Assembly: GCA_030704615.1 (NCBI GenBank)
Contig: CM060733.1
Coordinates: forward strand, 40,672,001 to 40,736,000
Length of the DNA: 64,000 nt
Direction of reading: 5' to 3'
Source: Takakia lepidozioides
Lineage: Eukaryota > Streptophyta > Takakiopsida > Takakiales > Takakiaceae
Position numbers and translations under genes: made by a program. The notes below the pieces were generated by a model. That model saw only the letters and a program-made list of their open reading frames with translations. It searched no databases and had not been told where the DNA came from. Shown here piece after piece: positions 33,549-44,579 of this stretch; positions within the stretch are counted from its first letter, which is position 1; every line of letters begins with the position of its first letter.

Positions 33549-33938
33549 CTATTCAACAAGCTCAGAAATTGTTTGAGAGACACGTCTCAATCTTGTTTTG
33601 TCGAAAAAATATTTATTCATTTTTTCTCCTTTTGTGGACCAGTTGACACCCGCCTGCAATTTCCACTTCATCTCCTGGATTTTGTGATGAATGTCAAGGT
33701 TGTTTCTGGCTTGGACATATGTACGGTAAGTGTCTTCATCACAGTGAGTGGAGTCTATTTTTGATTGACAGACTTTGAGGCATTTATTCCTCTTTCCGAT
33801 GCTTGCTAGTTCCTGACTCATCCTCTGACTTTCAATATTGACAGCCTTCAGCTTGGCCAGGAAGAGATGTGTAGGGTCCAGGAGGTCATTTCCCGCCTTA
33901 GTCCAAGCCCTTAGTAGGCCTTGCTTGAAGCTTGGCAA
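33549..33938 (-). CDS. LINE ORF2 linker between endonuclease and RT
   Basis: This helical, basic stretch contains KAVNIESQRMSQELASIGKR, WKLQAGVNWSTKGEKMNKYF and FFDKTRLRRVSQTI. The NW-x-K-GE-NKYFF pattern is typical of the L1 ORF2 linker just before RT. It was once continuous with the flanking frames and is now separated by frameshifts at about 34000 and 33540. Confidence 0.8.
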   Translation of the reverse strand: MPSFKQGLLRAWTKAGNDLLDPTHLFLAKLKAVNIESQRMSQELASIGKRNKCLKVCQSKIDSTHCDEDTYRTYVQARNNLDIHHKIQEMKWKLQAGVNWSTKGEKMNKYFFDKTRLRRVSQTISELVE

Positions 33939-34026
33939 CTTAAGGAGGAGGTTATTTATTTTGTAAAGGCCTCTACCCCTTCTGTAAGAGTCCGGTAGGG
34001 TTATGGAGTGGGTAATTGGTGCATGG

Positions 34027-34774
34027 TCAAAGCATTAGGGTATTGGTTCTTGAGGGGCTCTCTTGAGGGGCTCTCTTAGCATATTGAACTAGGTCAAGGG
34101 AAAGGTAAGCCTTATCAAGACGAGCCATACTTAGATCTGCAAGAAAACGGTTGTTGGACCAGGTAAAGGTGATGTTTGATGACTGTCCAAAGATTGGCAC
34201 TGCTTCTGTGAGGTTGTGTGTTTGCATGCAGTTGAACCACTGGTCCATTTCTTCTGGGTTTGAGGTAAATAACCCCACGCCTCTTCTATCCTCTTGTATC
34301 TCCACCATATTAAAATCTCCGGACACTATCCAACTATCTATTGAAGGACGTTGTTCCCTCATTTTTGTGTTGAGAGTGTTCCAAAATTCTGCTCTGTCAG
34401 TAGAATTGTTGGGTGCATAGATATTCACCAGCCCAATCGGACCTATTGAGTTGGGTAGGGATAAGGCACAAAATTGCAATCTTCCGGGGAGCCAGATGTC
34501 CTGCGTAGTGAGGAATGGTTGAATGGTAGGTGAAAGAAGTATTGCAGTACCTCCTTTCGTTCCCGTGGAAGTGGGTTTCCATAAGGAGTTGGCTGATGGC
34601 CATAGATAATCAGAGAGGCTATCTATTTTTCCTCGATCTAGTTTATGCTCCTGTAGAAATATGATGGAATGATTTGCAAGGAAGGGAGTCAGCCAGGTTT
34701 TAATTTTCAGCATTTTAAGAGAAGTTGGGTCTGCTCCCAACCCTCTTATATTCCATGAATGGAGGTTAACGATC
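34027..34774 (-). CDS. LINE apurinic/apyrimidinic-like endonuclease
   Basis: Residues from MIVNLHSWNIRGLG onward show the AP-endonuclease fold: WNIRGLG (strand 1), IIFLQEHKLD (catalytic Glu), GGTAILLS, LVNIYAPN, IVSGDFNMV (catalytic Asp/Asn) and FTWSNN. The final SDH motif is not visible before the frame ends. The domain nicks target DNA to prime reverse transcription. Confidence 0.85.
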
Positions 34775-34783
34775 ATTGGCAGG

Positions 34784-35693
34784 TCATGGTAGGCTGAGGC
34801 TGACAGTCTCATTTGATAGCCTCGAAGTGTGGTAGAAGATTTTAACCCTACTGTCTCTTGGTCGCAGGGAATTTTTCCAAACATAATTGTCCGGGGGCTT
34901 ATGAGTTTTGTTCTCGATGAGTATGAAAACCCCTCTTGGTTTTGTGTTTTTTGGTAGCTCATGGGATGAAGGGAATTGTTCTATAGACACTGTGGAGATG
35001 GTTACAGATAAAACCGAGGCTTCAGCCGGGAAGAACACCGCGTTGAAAAGATCGTTAAAACCAGGGTATCTCTCACTGATTGAGCCATCGGAGGGAAGAG
35101 CCCCAGAGGGTATGTTTTCTGGCAAATCAAACACTGGTAGCCTATGTCTGACCTGCTTCCCCCCCACGTATTTCCCTTTCTCGCATAACATCCAGCATCT
35201 AGCAGGGTTCCCAGATAAAACCTGATAAATGAAACAGGATGAGAGAGAGGATGGTACCTTGCTTGGGGAAGGTGGAGAGGAGGGAGTTAAGACATTGGGT
35301 GGAGAAGTCACTTGAGAGTTTGGCAGCGAATTAGCCTGGGTTGTGTCAATGATTGTTGGGGAGGATACTTGTTTGGCTCCTATCACCGAGTCCATCATGT
35401 TGTGATTCCCCTCTCGCGTCGAAGATTCCACCTGGGAGTCTGAGGAAGAGTGAGAGTGATATGTCCGCCTGGTGCCATTAATATGATCTCTTGTCCTTTG
35501 AACCTCCATTCTGTAATTTTCCCCATCCACCTCAGAGTCCAAGTGGGCTCCCATCAACTGAAACCCATTTATCACGGTATCCTGGTTTCGAATTTGCAAA
35601 CTGTGACTCCCTCTGGGGGGCTAAGAGCAGATCCTCATAAGTCCAAATAGCCTCGATTGGTGGAGGAGAGGCATATATTTCTGCATCCTCCAT
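34784..35693 (-). CDS. LINE ORF1-like protein
   Basis: The frame starts at 35693 (MEDAEIYASPPPIEAIW) and shifts near 35600 into a 271-residue frame. A Ser/Pro-rich middle is followed by NPARCWMLCEKGKYVGG, PSDGSISERYPGFNDLFNA, FPAEASVLSV and FIL-type strands. I recognise no zinc knuckle, only a C.LC pair. Its position upstream of the endonuclease fits ORF1, an RNA-binding chaperone in other L1 elements. Confidence 0.6.
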
Positions 35694-35810
35694 GAGAGCT
35701 AGAATGTGAGTTGAAGGTTTGACACTAAGTCCAGGATAGTCTTCCAGATATGCCCCCCATAAGATTTTGGTGAGGGGTGAAAGTGAAGCATGTGGCTAAC
35801 ACACTCCTAG

Positions 35811-38236
35811 TCATGTCTGTAATGTGGATGTAATTGCCGTGTCGGCTTCATTCCAGGCAGCCTCTTGGGACAGTAGTAAATTGGAGTCAGAGAGTATGGG
35901 GGATATTTTGTGGATGAAATAAGAGGAGGCTGAGTGGAAGTGTTGTTGGAAGGCCTTGATGTTAGTTGTAGGTATGGGTGAAAGTATACGGGGCTTGGGC
36001 GGTGAGGTGTGCACATCCGGAATGGGCCGGAAGGGGATGAGGGAGGGGGGGAGAGAGACAGAGATTGGGTAGTGATTAGAGTTGTATAAACTATTAAGGT
36101 GAATGTGACTCAAGAGGTAGGGTGGGATAGTATTGCTAGTTTTGAGGTAGAACCCGTCCAATAGGCTTAAGGAAGAGTAGTTAAGGCCTCCTTGTCGGGA
36201 GTAGTGATGGTCCGCTGGGATGTATCTTAGGTCTAGTTGATGGGTGAATCGAGCCCATTCGTGGTCCTCAGAGGATGGTGGTTTGTGGGTACCATTGTGG
36301 GAGTGCCCCAGTAGGGCGATGTCTCTGTTAAAGTCATGACATGATGGTGTTGGTTATCTGGATGGGTAATTGTTTGGGAGATATCATGTAGTATGTCTGT
36401 TATGAGGGGGAGGTCCTCGGGGTGTGAGGGCATGTATAGATGTATCAAAGTGATAGGGCAAAGTGTTGGGGAGTGTGACCGAAGGGAGATAGGTATCGTG
36501 AGTTTTGTGGTGGTGCTGGGAGAGTGGTGTGTGCATAGAATACCTAGTGCAACGCTCCCCTGGTGGGTTTGTATGGGGCAGAGCGACGAGATAGGCATTG
36601 CTGGGCAGTTAGAGGAAAACCATACAGTAGGTAATAGTCCAATAGAAGCTTATTTATGTAGGAGCTGCTCGTATTGATTGTAGATAACTTGGTTTCTTGG
36701 AGGAGGAAAATATGTGGTTTAGAGGAGTTGGTGAGGAGAGTGAGAAGACTTTGTACTATACTCGTAGCGAGGGATCCTACATTCCAAGAAGTAATAGTTA
36801 GTGCACAAGTGTGGATGTCCGGGGTGGCAGGGGTAGGGTTGGAAGAGGGTGTGACCAATGACGCTTCCGTGGTTTGGGTTGCCGAGGTCAGAGGATTGTA
36901 TCCAGGTATCGGACTAACTGCGGCGAGTGTAGAGTTGAGGATGTCAGTGGAGAGGAAGGGGAATTTGTGGGTGGCCTCAGTAAGGTCGGTAACAGGAGCG
37001 GTTATGGTAGCGAGATGGTCGCCTAGGATTTTATGTATAGCACCTGGTTGGGATTGCAACAGATTGAGGGATTCGTGGAGTGAGGACAGAAGGTGAGGTT
37101 GGGCTAAGTAGTTGTGCGGGTGCGGTGGCAGCCTTTTTAGTTGTAGGAGGAGGGGGCGTAGTTGGGAGGTGGAGTGGGAGTAGAGGAATCCATTACAGAC
37201 TTCTGGTAGGGGTGAGATGATGATTATAAGGGAGAAGAGAAAATGGGGTTGTGGGAAGGATTTGAGTTTTTGTAGTGCTTTAGAAAGTGTCAAGTAATGG
37301 CTAGGGGGGAGCCCGAAGGTGGTGATGATTTGTGTGGGTGTGCGGGCGGCGGAAGGGTGTGGCGGGAAGAAGGCGTGAAGTGGTCACCAATGTGTCTATA
37401 GTTATGCATGAGCGACAAGGTGTCCGGTTGGAAGTATAATGAGTATCTGTCTTGCGCGTCGGCGGGGAGATTTTGAATATGTCGTTAATGGGTGTAGGCC
37501 CAAGGTTAGGGTGTATATCACCGCAACGGAGTAATGTTAGGTATAGGCATGCATTCATATATGACTGAAGTGACGTGGGAGGGTGATGGTAGGAGTGTTT
37601 AGATTTGTCAAGATAAATATGGTATCGACCATGCGGGCTACGTGTGTGGAGAGGCGGTCGGTCCATGTAGTGCCACGCCCGGGGGTGGGGGAAGTTGATG
37701 GGGGGTGGAGAGAGTGTATGGGTCGCGGACTGCAGGAAGGGGTGAGGGCTGGTGCCGCGTGTGGGGACGAGGCAGCTAGGTGGGCTGTAGTGGGGATAAT
37801 GTGGAGGGGGTGTTGGAGAGATACGCAGTGCTTGCAGAGGAGCAGGTTGGCAGTGGGTGGTGAGGTAGGTATTGGGGAGTCGTGATGTTGGTGCCGAGGG
37901 TGGGTAATTAATGTGAGAGCTATGCTGAGTTATATAGTGAGGGGCGGCGTGTGGAGTGGTAATTGAACTGGCATATGATATGCGTAGGGGAGTGACAGTT
38001 GGTGGGTGATTTTTATAGGGGTTGGTTTCGTGGAATTGACATAAATAGGCTATGGGCTGATTTTCATTTTTGGGCCCTGACGTGAGAATATAACTGTGAT
38101 GAACGATGGTTGTGTCAAGATCCAATGTATGTAGCAACCTGAAACATAGATGAGGGAGGCGTGCGAGATCAGCCTTGTGCGGTGTGTGTGTTTGGGTAAT
38201 AGTAGTGGGAGGTAGGAGGCACGGAAATAGGGTCAT
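35811..38236 (-). mobile_element. Second, 5' part of a different LINE (endonuclease only, 2A-like motif)
   Basis: From 38236 to 37301 a Pro/His-rich frame leads to MNACLYLTLLRCGDIHPNLG at about 37556-37490. A frameshifted endonuclease follows: LTITSWNVGSLATSIVQSLL, HIFLLQETKLS (catalytic Glu), GALGILCTHH-type strand and SNHYPISVSLP (SDH-like). No reverse transcriptase is present because the copy stops where the L1 element begins. The GDIHPNLGP motif resembles degenerate 2A-like sequences that precede the endonuclease in some non-LTR elements. Strong C-rich bias (low G) on the coding strand sets it apart from its neighbours. Confidence 0.7.
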
Positions 38237-38289
38237 ATGAAGTTGGAATGTGGCACCAGTGGACTCGTCATAGCAATGAAATGCAACAT

Positions 38290-38295
38290 TTTATT
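38290..38295 (-). terminator. Polyadenylation signal AATAAA of the ParB-methyltransferase gene copy 2
   Basis: AATAAA on the minus strand lies about 65 bp after the stop at 38359. It is placed as expected for a cleavage signal. Confidence 0.55.
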
Positions 38296-38358
38296 GGAAA
38301 TTTTGTGGCAAGCCACATCTATACAAGTGTGTCCTAACCGTCATAGCCGGAATGGGCA

Positions 38359-41300
38359 CTACTCTCCTACACCCTCCGAGGAACTTGCCCCACCTTCCTC
38401 CTCATCCCCCTCATCCCCCCCATCCTCCGAGCTCTGTGATGCATCAGTTCCACTATGCCTCTCAAAAATTCCGTCCTCTCCTTGGGGGACTGTCCACCTC
38501 ACCTCCTGGGAATCTTCTGCCTCTTCTCCCCCACTTTCCTCGGCAGAATCCAAGACAAATCTACGAGCCTGACGGGCTCTCATAGCTGCTGCCTCCTCCC
38601 TCATCTTCATTTTCTTGAGGCTTGCCTCGTCTAAAATCTGCTGTACACGACTAAGTTCGGAAGACCTCCTAATGGACACCGAAGCAAGCCGGGCAGCATA
38701 AGTAGGAAGGATGTAGTCCCTTTCTGGACTAGGCATGAAATCCCCCCTCGCAAAAAAAGGCACGTTCCTCCTGCCCATGAACTGCGGTGTAGACGTCCCT
38801 CCTGCAGTACTTGGCATCCTGCAGTAAGAACAAATCCACTTTAAGAATGTCAATACCAGCAGAAGCAAAAAAAGGTCTTTCAATGAAATAAGAGAGCGAA
38901 GGGAGGTGCCTCACAAAATCAGGAGGCAACTTACAATGCGACCACTCACTCGTAAACCGGGGGCTCCTCGGCCTCGATCCCAACGTACCTCCCCTTGCTC
39001 CTTGTCGGATTCTTCCTCATCCTCCGAGGTTGCCTCTTCCTCTTTCGGTAGACATTCAGCCGCTGCAAGTTTGGAGTTGTGGAGGGCAGTATCTGGCTCG
39101 AAGGCAAAGACATGCGTGTTGGATAACGTCCCTGCCCACATTGAAGCACCTGAGGGACAAAGCGGGCGGTTAGTAGCATGCGGCATGCAATTGCAATCGG
39201 ACGAGGGGACAAACTATGCACGTGAAGGCTTACCCGTGCCGCATGTGAGGTCAAGAATCCGCCCTTGGACATCTGAGCACGTCTCCATGAGGGTTTGGAT
39301 GAAAGCAGGGCTCCGGGTCCGGCTGTACCGCCACGGTTTGCTTGTCTTTGTGCCCTTCGGGGGGCACATAGTTGTAGAGGACATCGTAGGTAACAAGGTC
39401 CACAACGGCATCAACAAGACGACTGTCGTTGCGGAATTTGAACGTAGACCCTCTCTTCACAAAACAATATGCCTCAAACACCAATGTCTGCACATCCAAC
39501 AAAAGAGGGATCAACTCCAGGGTCTAGTTCAGATACACCACAATATGAAGTGAATGCAATAGATTGATAACTTACACTTTGGCCCTTTGTTTGCAACCCC
39601 TGCGTATTGATGTAGAACCATTTTTTGAGGAGGACCGGGGTGACACTTTTCGGTGTCCACCTTGCCACAACATTGTATGTGGTCTTCCATCTTGTGGCAA
39701 GGACCACAATACATCCACCGTCATCGAGGAACATCCCCGCCAGCCCAAACCCGGCTCTCCAGTAGTCCTCAGTAAACCTGTTCCAGGTGGGCACACCATG
39801 AAGGACTTCTTCACAACTAATTTTCATGCGCCACATAAGGCCTCTTACATCCTCGAAATGTAGGGACTAAAAAGAAAGGCATCACGTATGTACCTGTACA
39901 GAAGGCGCATTGCCGCTTTGTCCGCGTTTGGCTGGTCGGTGAACTCGTGGCTCCGGCGGGCATGGGGTATCTCTCGAAAGAATAGGTTGGTTTTGTAGAG
40001 CAGAAAGTACCTCGTCACATAGTCGCGTAGGCTCTCTGCTTCACCAGAAATCTCCAGCTTGAACTGATGTGCTTGTGTGTCAAGCTGCTCTTGCGCATTC
40101 ATCGTCACCTGTGGAGATTCTCCATCAGACCGCTTTCCTAAAAAAAAACAATAAATCCATCGGAGTAAAAGCCCCAAATGAAGCGTGGGAAAGTACCTGA
40201 AACCACTATGTCATGCGGTTCATCCACATGTCGAATGTGGGGTCGGACAGTTTGTCGGGTTTGGGGAAGCTCCACATGTCCCTTGTACTTTGGGAACCAT
40301 TCCAGATTTGGAGCCACCGGGTCTGTCCAACCACCCAGCATATTAGTAAGCGCCAAACACCACAAAAACAAATTGCTGCCACGACAATTTGGTTAAGAAT
40401 GTATAACCTTTTCTGTTGCATCCACAAATGATGTGGCTAGATGTTGCAGCTTCTCCAATGTCATCGTGGGCTTCAGTGCGCGGGAATAGTGCTTCCCCAC
40501 CTCCACCAGAAAGTCGGCACCAAGGGCGGGATCAGCTATGGCCACGTACTTTACCATCCGCGACTTGTACTTTATGCGGGCCTTCGCCTCCGCAGCTTTG
40601 AGATACGATTCTAGTGCCGGGAGGGTTAGTTTCTTCTCTTCTGACTCTATGTAGAACCTTCGCGCATATGCCAAATCCTGCTGAATTTTCGTCTGTCAAG
40701 AATGCGCAGATATGATTAGAAATCCTGGTCAAAACTTTTTCTTCTATTGGGGGAGGAGAGACAAATAAGCTGAACAAAACAGTCAGGAGCTTTACCCGAA
40801 ATATGTAGTCCACCATGGCGTCCATACTCAGCCTATACCAGGTTCTGTTTGTCTTTTCCTCCGACTTGCACAAGAGGTCGGCACTGAGCGAATTGGCAAA
40901 CTCTTGCACCCCCTGCTTCCCGACATCCTTCACTCGGAAGAGCATATGGGACAAGTTGGTGGCAATGAAGGCATTCTCAGTCACCCTGCAATGCCACATT
41001 TCCATTAAACAATACTGAAATGTGAATTTGCAACAAATATGACGATTGGCAATGAAATGACTGTTTCAAATTCAAAGTTCCAAAGCAAGAGGCATTGTAA
41101 CTTACGAGTTGATGTCTGCCATTGCCGCTTTGAGAAGACTGCGATCTTTGGGCCTGAGCACAACACACTCCACGGCGAAATGCCAATCTAGGTCATTGGG
41201 GTGGGCTTGGGCTATGTACTCGGCCATCCATGCCAGGAGGCGATGATTGCCGTCCCACATGTAAAACATCTTTCCGGACAAGTGCTGGAAAAGAGGATCA

Positions 41301-42503
41301 GTAGCAATCAATCTCTTGAACTCCTCATTTCGCCTTCGCCAATGGGGACCCCATTTGTTCACCTCACCGGAAGTGTGGGCACGAGAAGCTCTGTGGTCGT
41401 TCTCCATGGAAACGTAAAACGCGGCAGACCCCATTCGATATCCCTCCCGGAAGAGAATTTCAGCTTGTTGATATCGCCTGGGAGGGTAGGTCTCACCACC
41501 TGCAATGAAACCAAGCGGCAAAGGGGAATCCAAAGCTTGGCCGGGTAAACCATGCCCCGCAGGACCCTGCCAATGTTGCTGTGGGTTGCCTCCAACATCT
41601 TGGCAGCGCCCAACTTCATATCGCCTCCGACATGACGTCTGTTGTAGGGGGGTTCTCCGGCAGCCCACCCGGACCGCCAAATCCAGCTTGTATGCTCCGG
41701 GTTTGGGGCCTGGGGATGTCCGGGAGGATGTCATCCTGGTCAGAAAGCTCCCTCTCGTCGTCCTCAACATGGTCAACCTCCGGCGGAAGCACCTCGAGCA
41801 CTCTCCCCATCTCTACTGCCCTCTCCCCAGCTTCACCTCGAACTTCCACAATCCGTGTTCTTTGTGGTGTTCTTTCCCCTCCTCCAGTCTCCACCGCATG
41901 GGTAATTGCGGGGGCTGCTCCCACCTGCGATGGTGTAACCGGTGTGTTACTGCCTGTTTGTGGTGTCTTGGAGGGATCCACCGTCTCTGCGAGTCCCTCG
42001 CTTACATGGGCATCTGTCATTTCGACACCCCTGGCCTCCTCGCTACCTCTTGCCTCCTCGCTAGCCTTTTGTCTAACTGTTCCTTTGCCCTCTCTTTTGC
42101 CCTCTCACGGGCCTACCACCTTTGATTGAGGCGAACTGACACCCTCGCACGCCCTGCTCACTCCACCCTCCGCAGCCCGTGACGGCTCTCTCGACGGGGA
42201 TTGCATGTGCTTGGCTTTCTTCTTCTTCTTTGCGAGGGCGGGCCCTACTACATGTGCATCAGCTTCCTCCATTGCCGGATTTGTTGTCCTCATCCGACGC
42301 TCTTCACCTGCCATGCCGCCTACACCAACCTCCCGAATGCCTATTATGTCGTACTCTCGCTGCAGGTCCTCCTGTCCACCAACAAAAGGAGAAAGATTTA
42401 GTTTGCCCTCCCGCCCCAAGTTGGGCGATCCAAACATGCAATGAGTAGTGGCTTTTGGAGTGACTGCTCGAGCAGTTGGAGCTGTCGATGATACCACCAG
42501 CAT
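38359..42503 (-). CDS. ParB-like domain / beta-class DNA methyltransferase protein (copy 2, damaged)
   Basis: Exons on the minus strand: about 42503-41106, 40985-40797, 40692-40408, 40322-40197, 40137-39894, 39862-39576, 39487-39236, 39149-38950 and 38818-38359. A disordered N-terminus (KKKKKAK) precedes the ParB-like region (VRPTLPGDINKL, AAFYVSM, KMFYMWDGNHRLLAWM). The exon with WRAGFGLAGMFLDDGGCIVV resembles the methyltransferase post-motif-IV strand. SPAFIQTLMETCS, ILDLTCGTG and VFAFEPDTALH give motifs X, I and II. The C-terminus is acidic (EESGGEEAEDSQE). Five introns match copy 1 in position and phase; one extra intron splits its exon 3. Damage: frameshifts near 41470 and 41620, a +1 offset near 39330, and loss of the region matching copy 1 exon 5 together with motif IV. 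It lies divergent to the gene at 44580 across palindromic arrays. Confidence 0.7.
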
Positions 42504-42658
42504 GTCGGGCTCGTCATCACTCTATCATCCCCAACAATCGTGAGAACCAACATCGCCATGAAAACCACCATCGCAACGAGCATCACAACCACCATCGCAA
42601 CAATCATGGAACAACAATGAAAACAAACCCAAGCAATGCCTAAGAATCACATGCAGAA

Positions 42659-43035
42659 GTGGCCTTCTCCAGAGCTGCTGGCTTTGCACACGCATTGCAA
42701 ACTATCTAAGGTTCACTCAACCAGTAACTTGCAAAAATGAACATGAAACACGATGAACAAATGAACACGATTTCGATAAGACGGGAAAACACGGTGAAAT
42801 GTTTTGAAGGCACTTCATCTGCCGAGACAATCTTCTCAGCTCAGCATTGATTTCCTTAATTCTGGGATGCAACCTGTCATCTACAGCGAAGGTGGGCACC
42901 CTATTGCAAATCTCAATGCAGCAATGACCTGTCTCCTTTCTAGCCCCTTTGACCTTGATCATTCTTCTCACCGACTTGTGCTTTTGCGAAGCAACCATGC
43001 ATTTTCAGGGCTGCCAGGCTGAAGATGCCAAAACA
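42659..43035 (-). repeat. PPR/OSB repeat fragment inserted upstream of copy 2
   Basis: GGTTCACTCAACCAGTAACT, GATAAGACGGGAAAACACGG, GGTGAAATGTTTTGAAG and GGGCTGCCAGGCT are words from the 19-22 kb array. It falls between the 5' end of the ParB-methyltransferase frame and the palindromic arrays, so it has probably disturbed the promoter. Confidence 0.6.
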
Positions 43036-43531
43036 AACAAAAAAATGCGAAGAAGACCGCACATGTTACACAAAGCAAAAGAGGAAGGGGCTTGCCTGAG
43101 AGTGCTCGGCTTCAGTTGGCGCGGGCTGTGAGCAAGACAATGGGATCTCCTGCTGGAGCTTCAGTTTGGCCATGCGAGAGGTTGGACGCCGCCCGTAGTA
43201 CAAAGCCTTCAGCTTCCGCCGCGGTCTGGATGTGGGGTTTCTCTCAGAAGAGCCACGCCCTTCTCCACGCGGCATAAGTCCCAACAAAAGAAAAAATCTC
43301 CCGCAGTATGCGTGCATACATGCCTCGAATGGAACTTCATCCAAGCGTCACATCAGGTGTCGAAGGCGTATCCGGGAAGCAAGCGCGGAATCCCTGTGGA
43401 ACATCCGGTTCAAAACCGACGGCGGAGGACATTTAATGCGCAATTGTGCCATTAAATGTCATAGGTATGGAGGTTGGCCACAGGCACCGACTGGCCCACC
43501 CTCCCCCCGAGACTTCATCAATCGCCAGCTG
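43036..43531. other. 5' flank of copy 2; no separate gene recognised
   Basis: Open frames on both strands are short. Arg-rich frames on the minus strand could be 5' exon or untranslated sequence of the ParB-methyltransferase gene, but copy 1 offers nothing to align them with. Confidence 0.35.
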
Positions 43532-43855
43532 GATGGAAAAAACGGCACCGGATGAAGTAGGACGCAACGTGGCCTCCCTCCGCCCGAGCCGTTCTCATCC
43601 AGGAGATGCCGGATGGAAAACCGACGCCGATTTTCCATCTTGCAGGTAATTCGGAGCGCGGCCGGATGGGAAACCGGCGCCGAATTTCCATCCTGCAGGT
43701 AATTCAGAGCGCGGCCGGATGGAAAACCGGCACCGAATTTCCATCCTGCAAGAAAGACGGAGCGCGGCGGATGGAAAATCGGCGCCGAATTTCCATCCTG
43801 CAGGTAATTCGGTCCACCTCATCGATGGAAAACCGGCACCGAATTTGTCTTTAGC
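43532..43855. repeat. ~53-bp tandem palindromic array (GGATGGAAAACCGGCGCCG type)
   Basis: Units begin at about 43611, 43663, 43717, 43769 and 43823, with a half unit at 43532. Each has GGATGGAAAA, a CGGCGCCG-like core and TTTCCATCC, then TGCAGGTAATTCGGAGCGCG as spacer. The palindrome arms are 9-10 bp around the core. Confidence 0.9.
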
Positions 43856-43997
43856 GGACGAGAATGGTGGGAATAACGTGCCAAAAGTGGCATGTAGGGA
43901 AAAAACTCCAAGTTTAGTGTGTAACCAGACAAAAAAACGCGAAAAACTTGATGCAACGACTAAAAATTGTTGATGAAGGGCCGATACGGTCGTCTAT

Positions 43998-44330
43998 GGA
44001 TGGAAATTCGGCGCCGTTTTTCCATCCGGGGGATGTTCTCTGTCGGCCAGGTGTCGGCCTCTCCCCTCGAGACGACTTCATCCGTGCGGCCTCGGATGGA
44101 AATTCGGCGCCGTTTTTCCATCCGGGGGATGTTCTCTGTCGGCCAGGTGTCGGCCTCTCCCCCCGAGATGACTTCTTCCGTGCGGCCTTGGATGGAAATT
44201 CGGTGCCGTTTTTCCATCCGGGGGATGTTCTCTGTCGGCCAGGTGTCGGCCTCTCCCCCTGAGACGACTTCATCCGTGCGGCCTCGGATGGAAATTCGGC
44301 GCCGTTTTTCCATCTGGGGGATGTTCTCTG
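43998..44330. repeat. 96-bp tandem palindromic array (GGATGGAAATTCGGCGCCG type)
   Basis: Four units start at 43998, 44094, 44190 and 44286, exactly 96 bp apart. Each contains GGATGGAAATTCGGCGCCG mirrored by TTTTTCCATCC, then GGGGGATGTTCTCTGTCGGC, CAGGTGTCGGCCTCTCCCC and GAGACGACTTCATCCGTGCG. Long open frames across this array on both strands are repeat artefacts. The array lies between two divergent genes. Confidence 0.95.
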
Positions 44331-44401
44331 GCAGGCACGTGGGGCCGTCACCCTCCGATTGGACGTCCTGTCGAAGTAAATTCTGCGCCTCATTCCTGGG
44401 T

Positions 44402-44420
44402 ACGGTTATATTAAATGGTG
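44402..44420 (+). promoter_or_regulatory. Possible TATA-like element of the 44580 gene
   Basis: GGTTATATTAAATGG lies about 165 bp upstream of the ATG, between the palindromic array and the gene. Only the A/T character and position support it. Confidence 0.3.
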
Positions 44421-44579
44421 CTCTTTTCCTTTGCCACTTGCCCGACCTTCGCTCGTGACGCATGCGTTTCAAACCGAGACAGCAACAACACTTCCTCACT
44501 CCGAGCTCCTCATCTTCCCCACACTCCCCCTTCCTTGCACACCCTCTCTGCTTCCTGGCAGCCCTATCAGTAGTCCTCT

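Larger units (their letters stand above)
31881..35800 (-). mobile_element. L1-clade LINE, nearly full length
   Basis: Minus-strand order: ORF1-like protein (35693-34784), apurinic endonuclease (34774-34027), linker (33938-33549), reverse transcriptase (33515-32082) and a C-terminal tail in a shifted frame down to about 31881. This order is typical of plant L1. No poly(A) tail or target-site duplication was found. The 5' end meets the second LINE at about 35800. Confidence 0.85.

Noticed and set aside
37583-37885. Plus-strand open frame of 100 residues, and others across 36.4-37.1 kb
   Set aside because: They lie antisense to the C-rich LINE and arise from its composition; the minus strand carries the recognisable endonuclease.
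43606-44499. Several overlapping open frames of 80-180 residues on both strands
   Set aside because: They run through the 53-bp and 96-bp palindromic arrays; the periodic peptide repeats appear in more than one frame, so they are by-products of the repeats.
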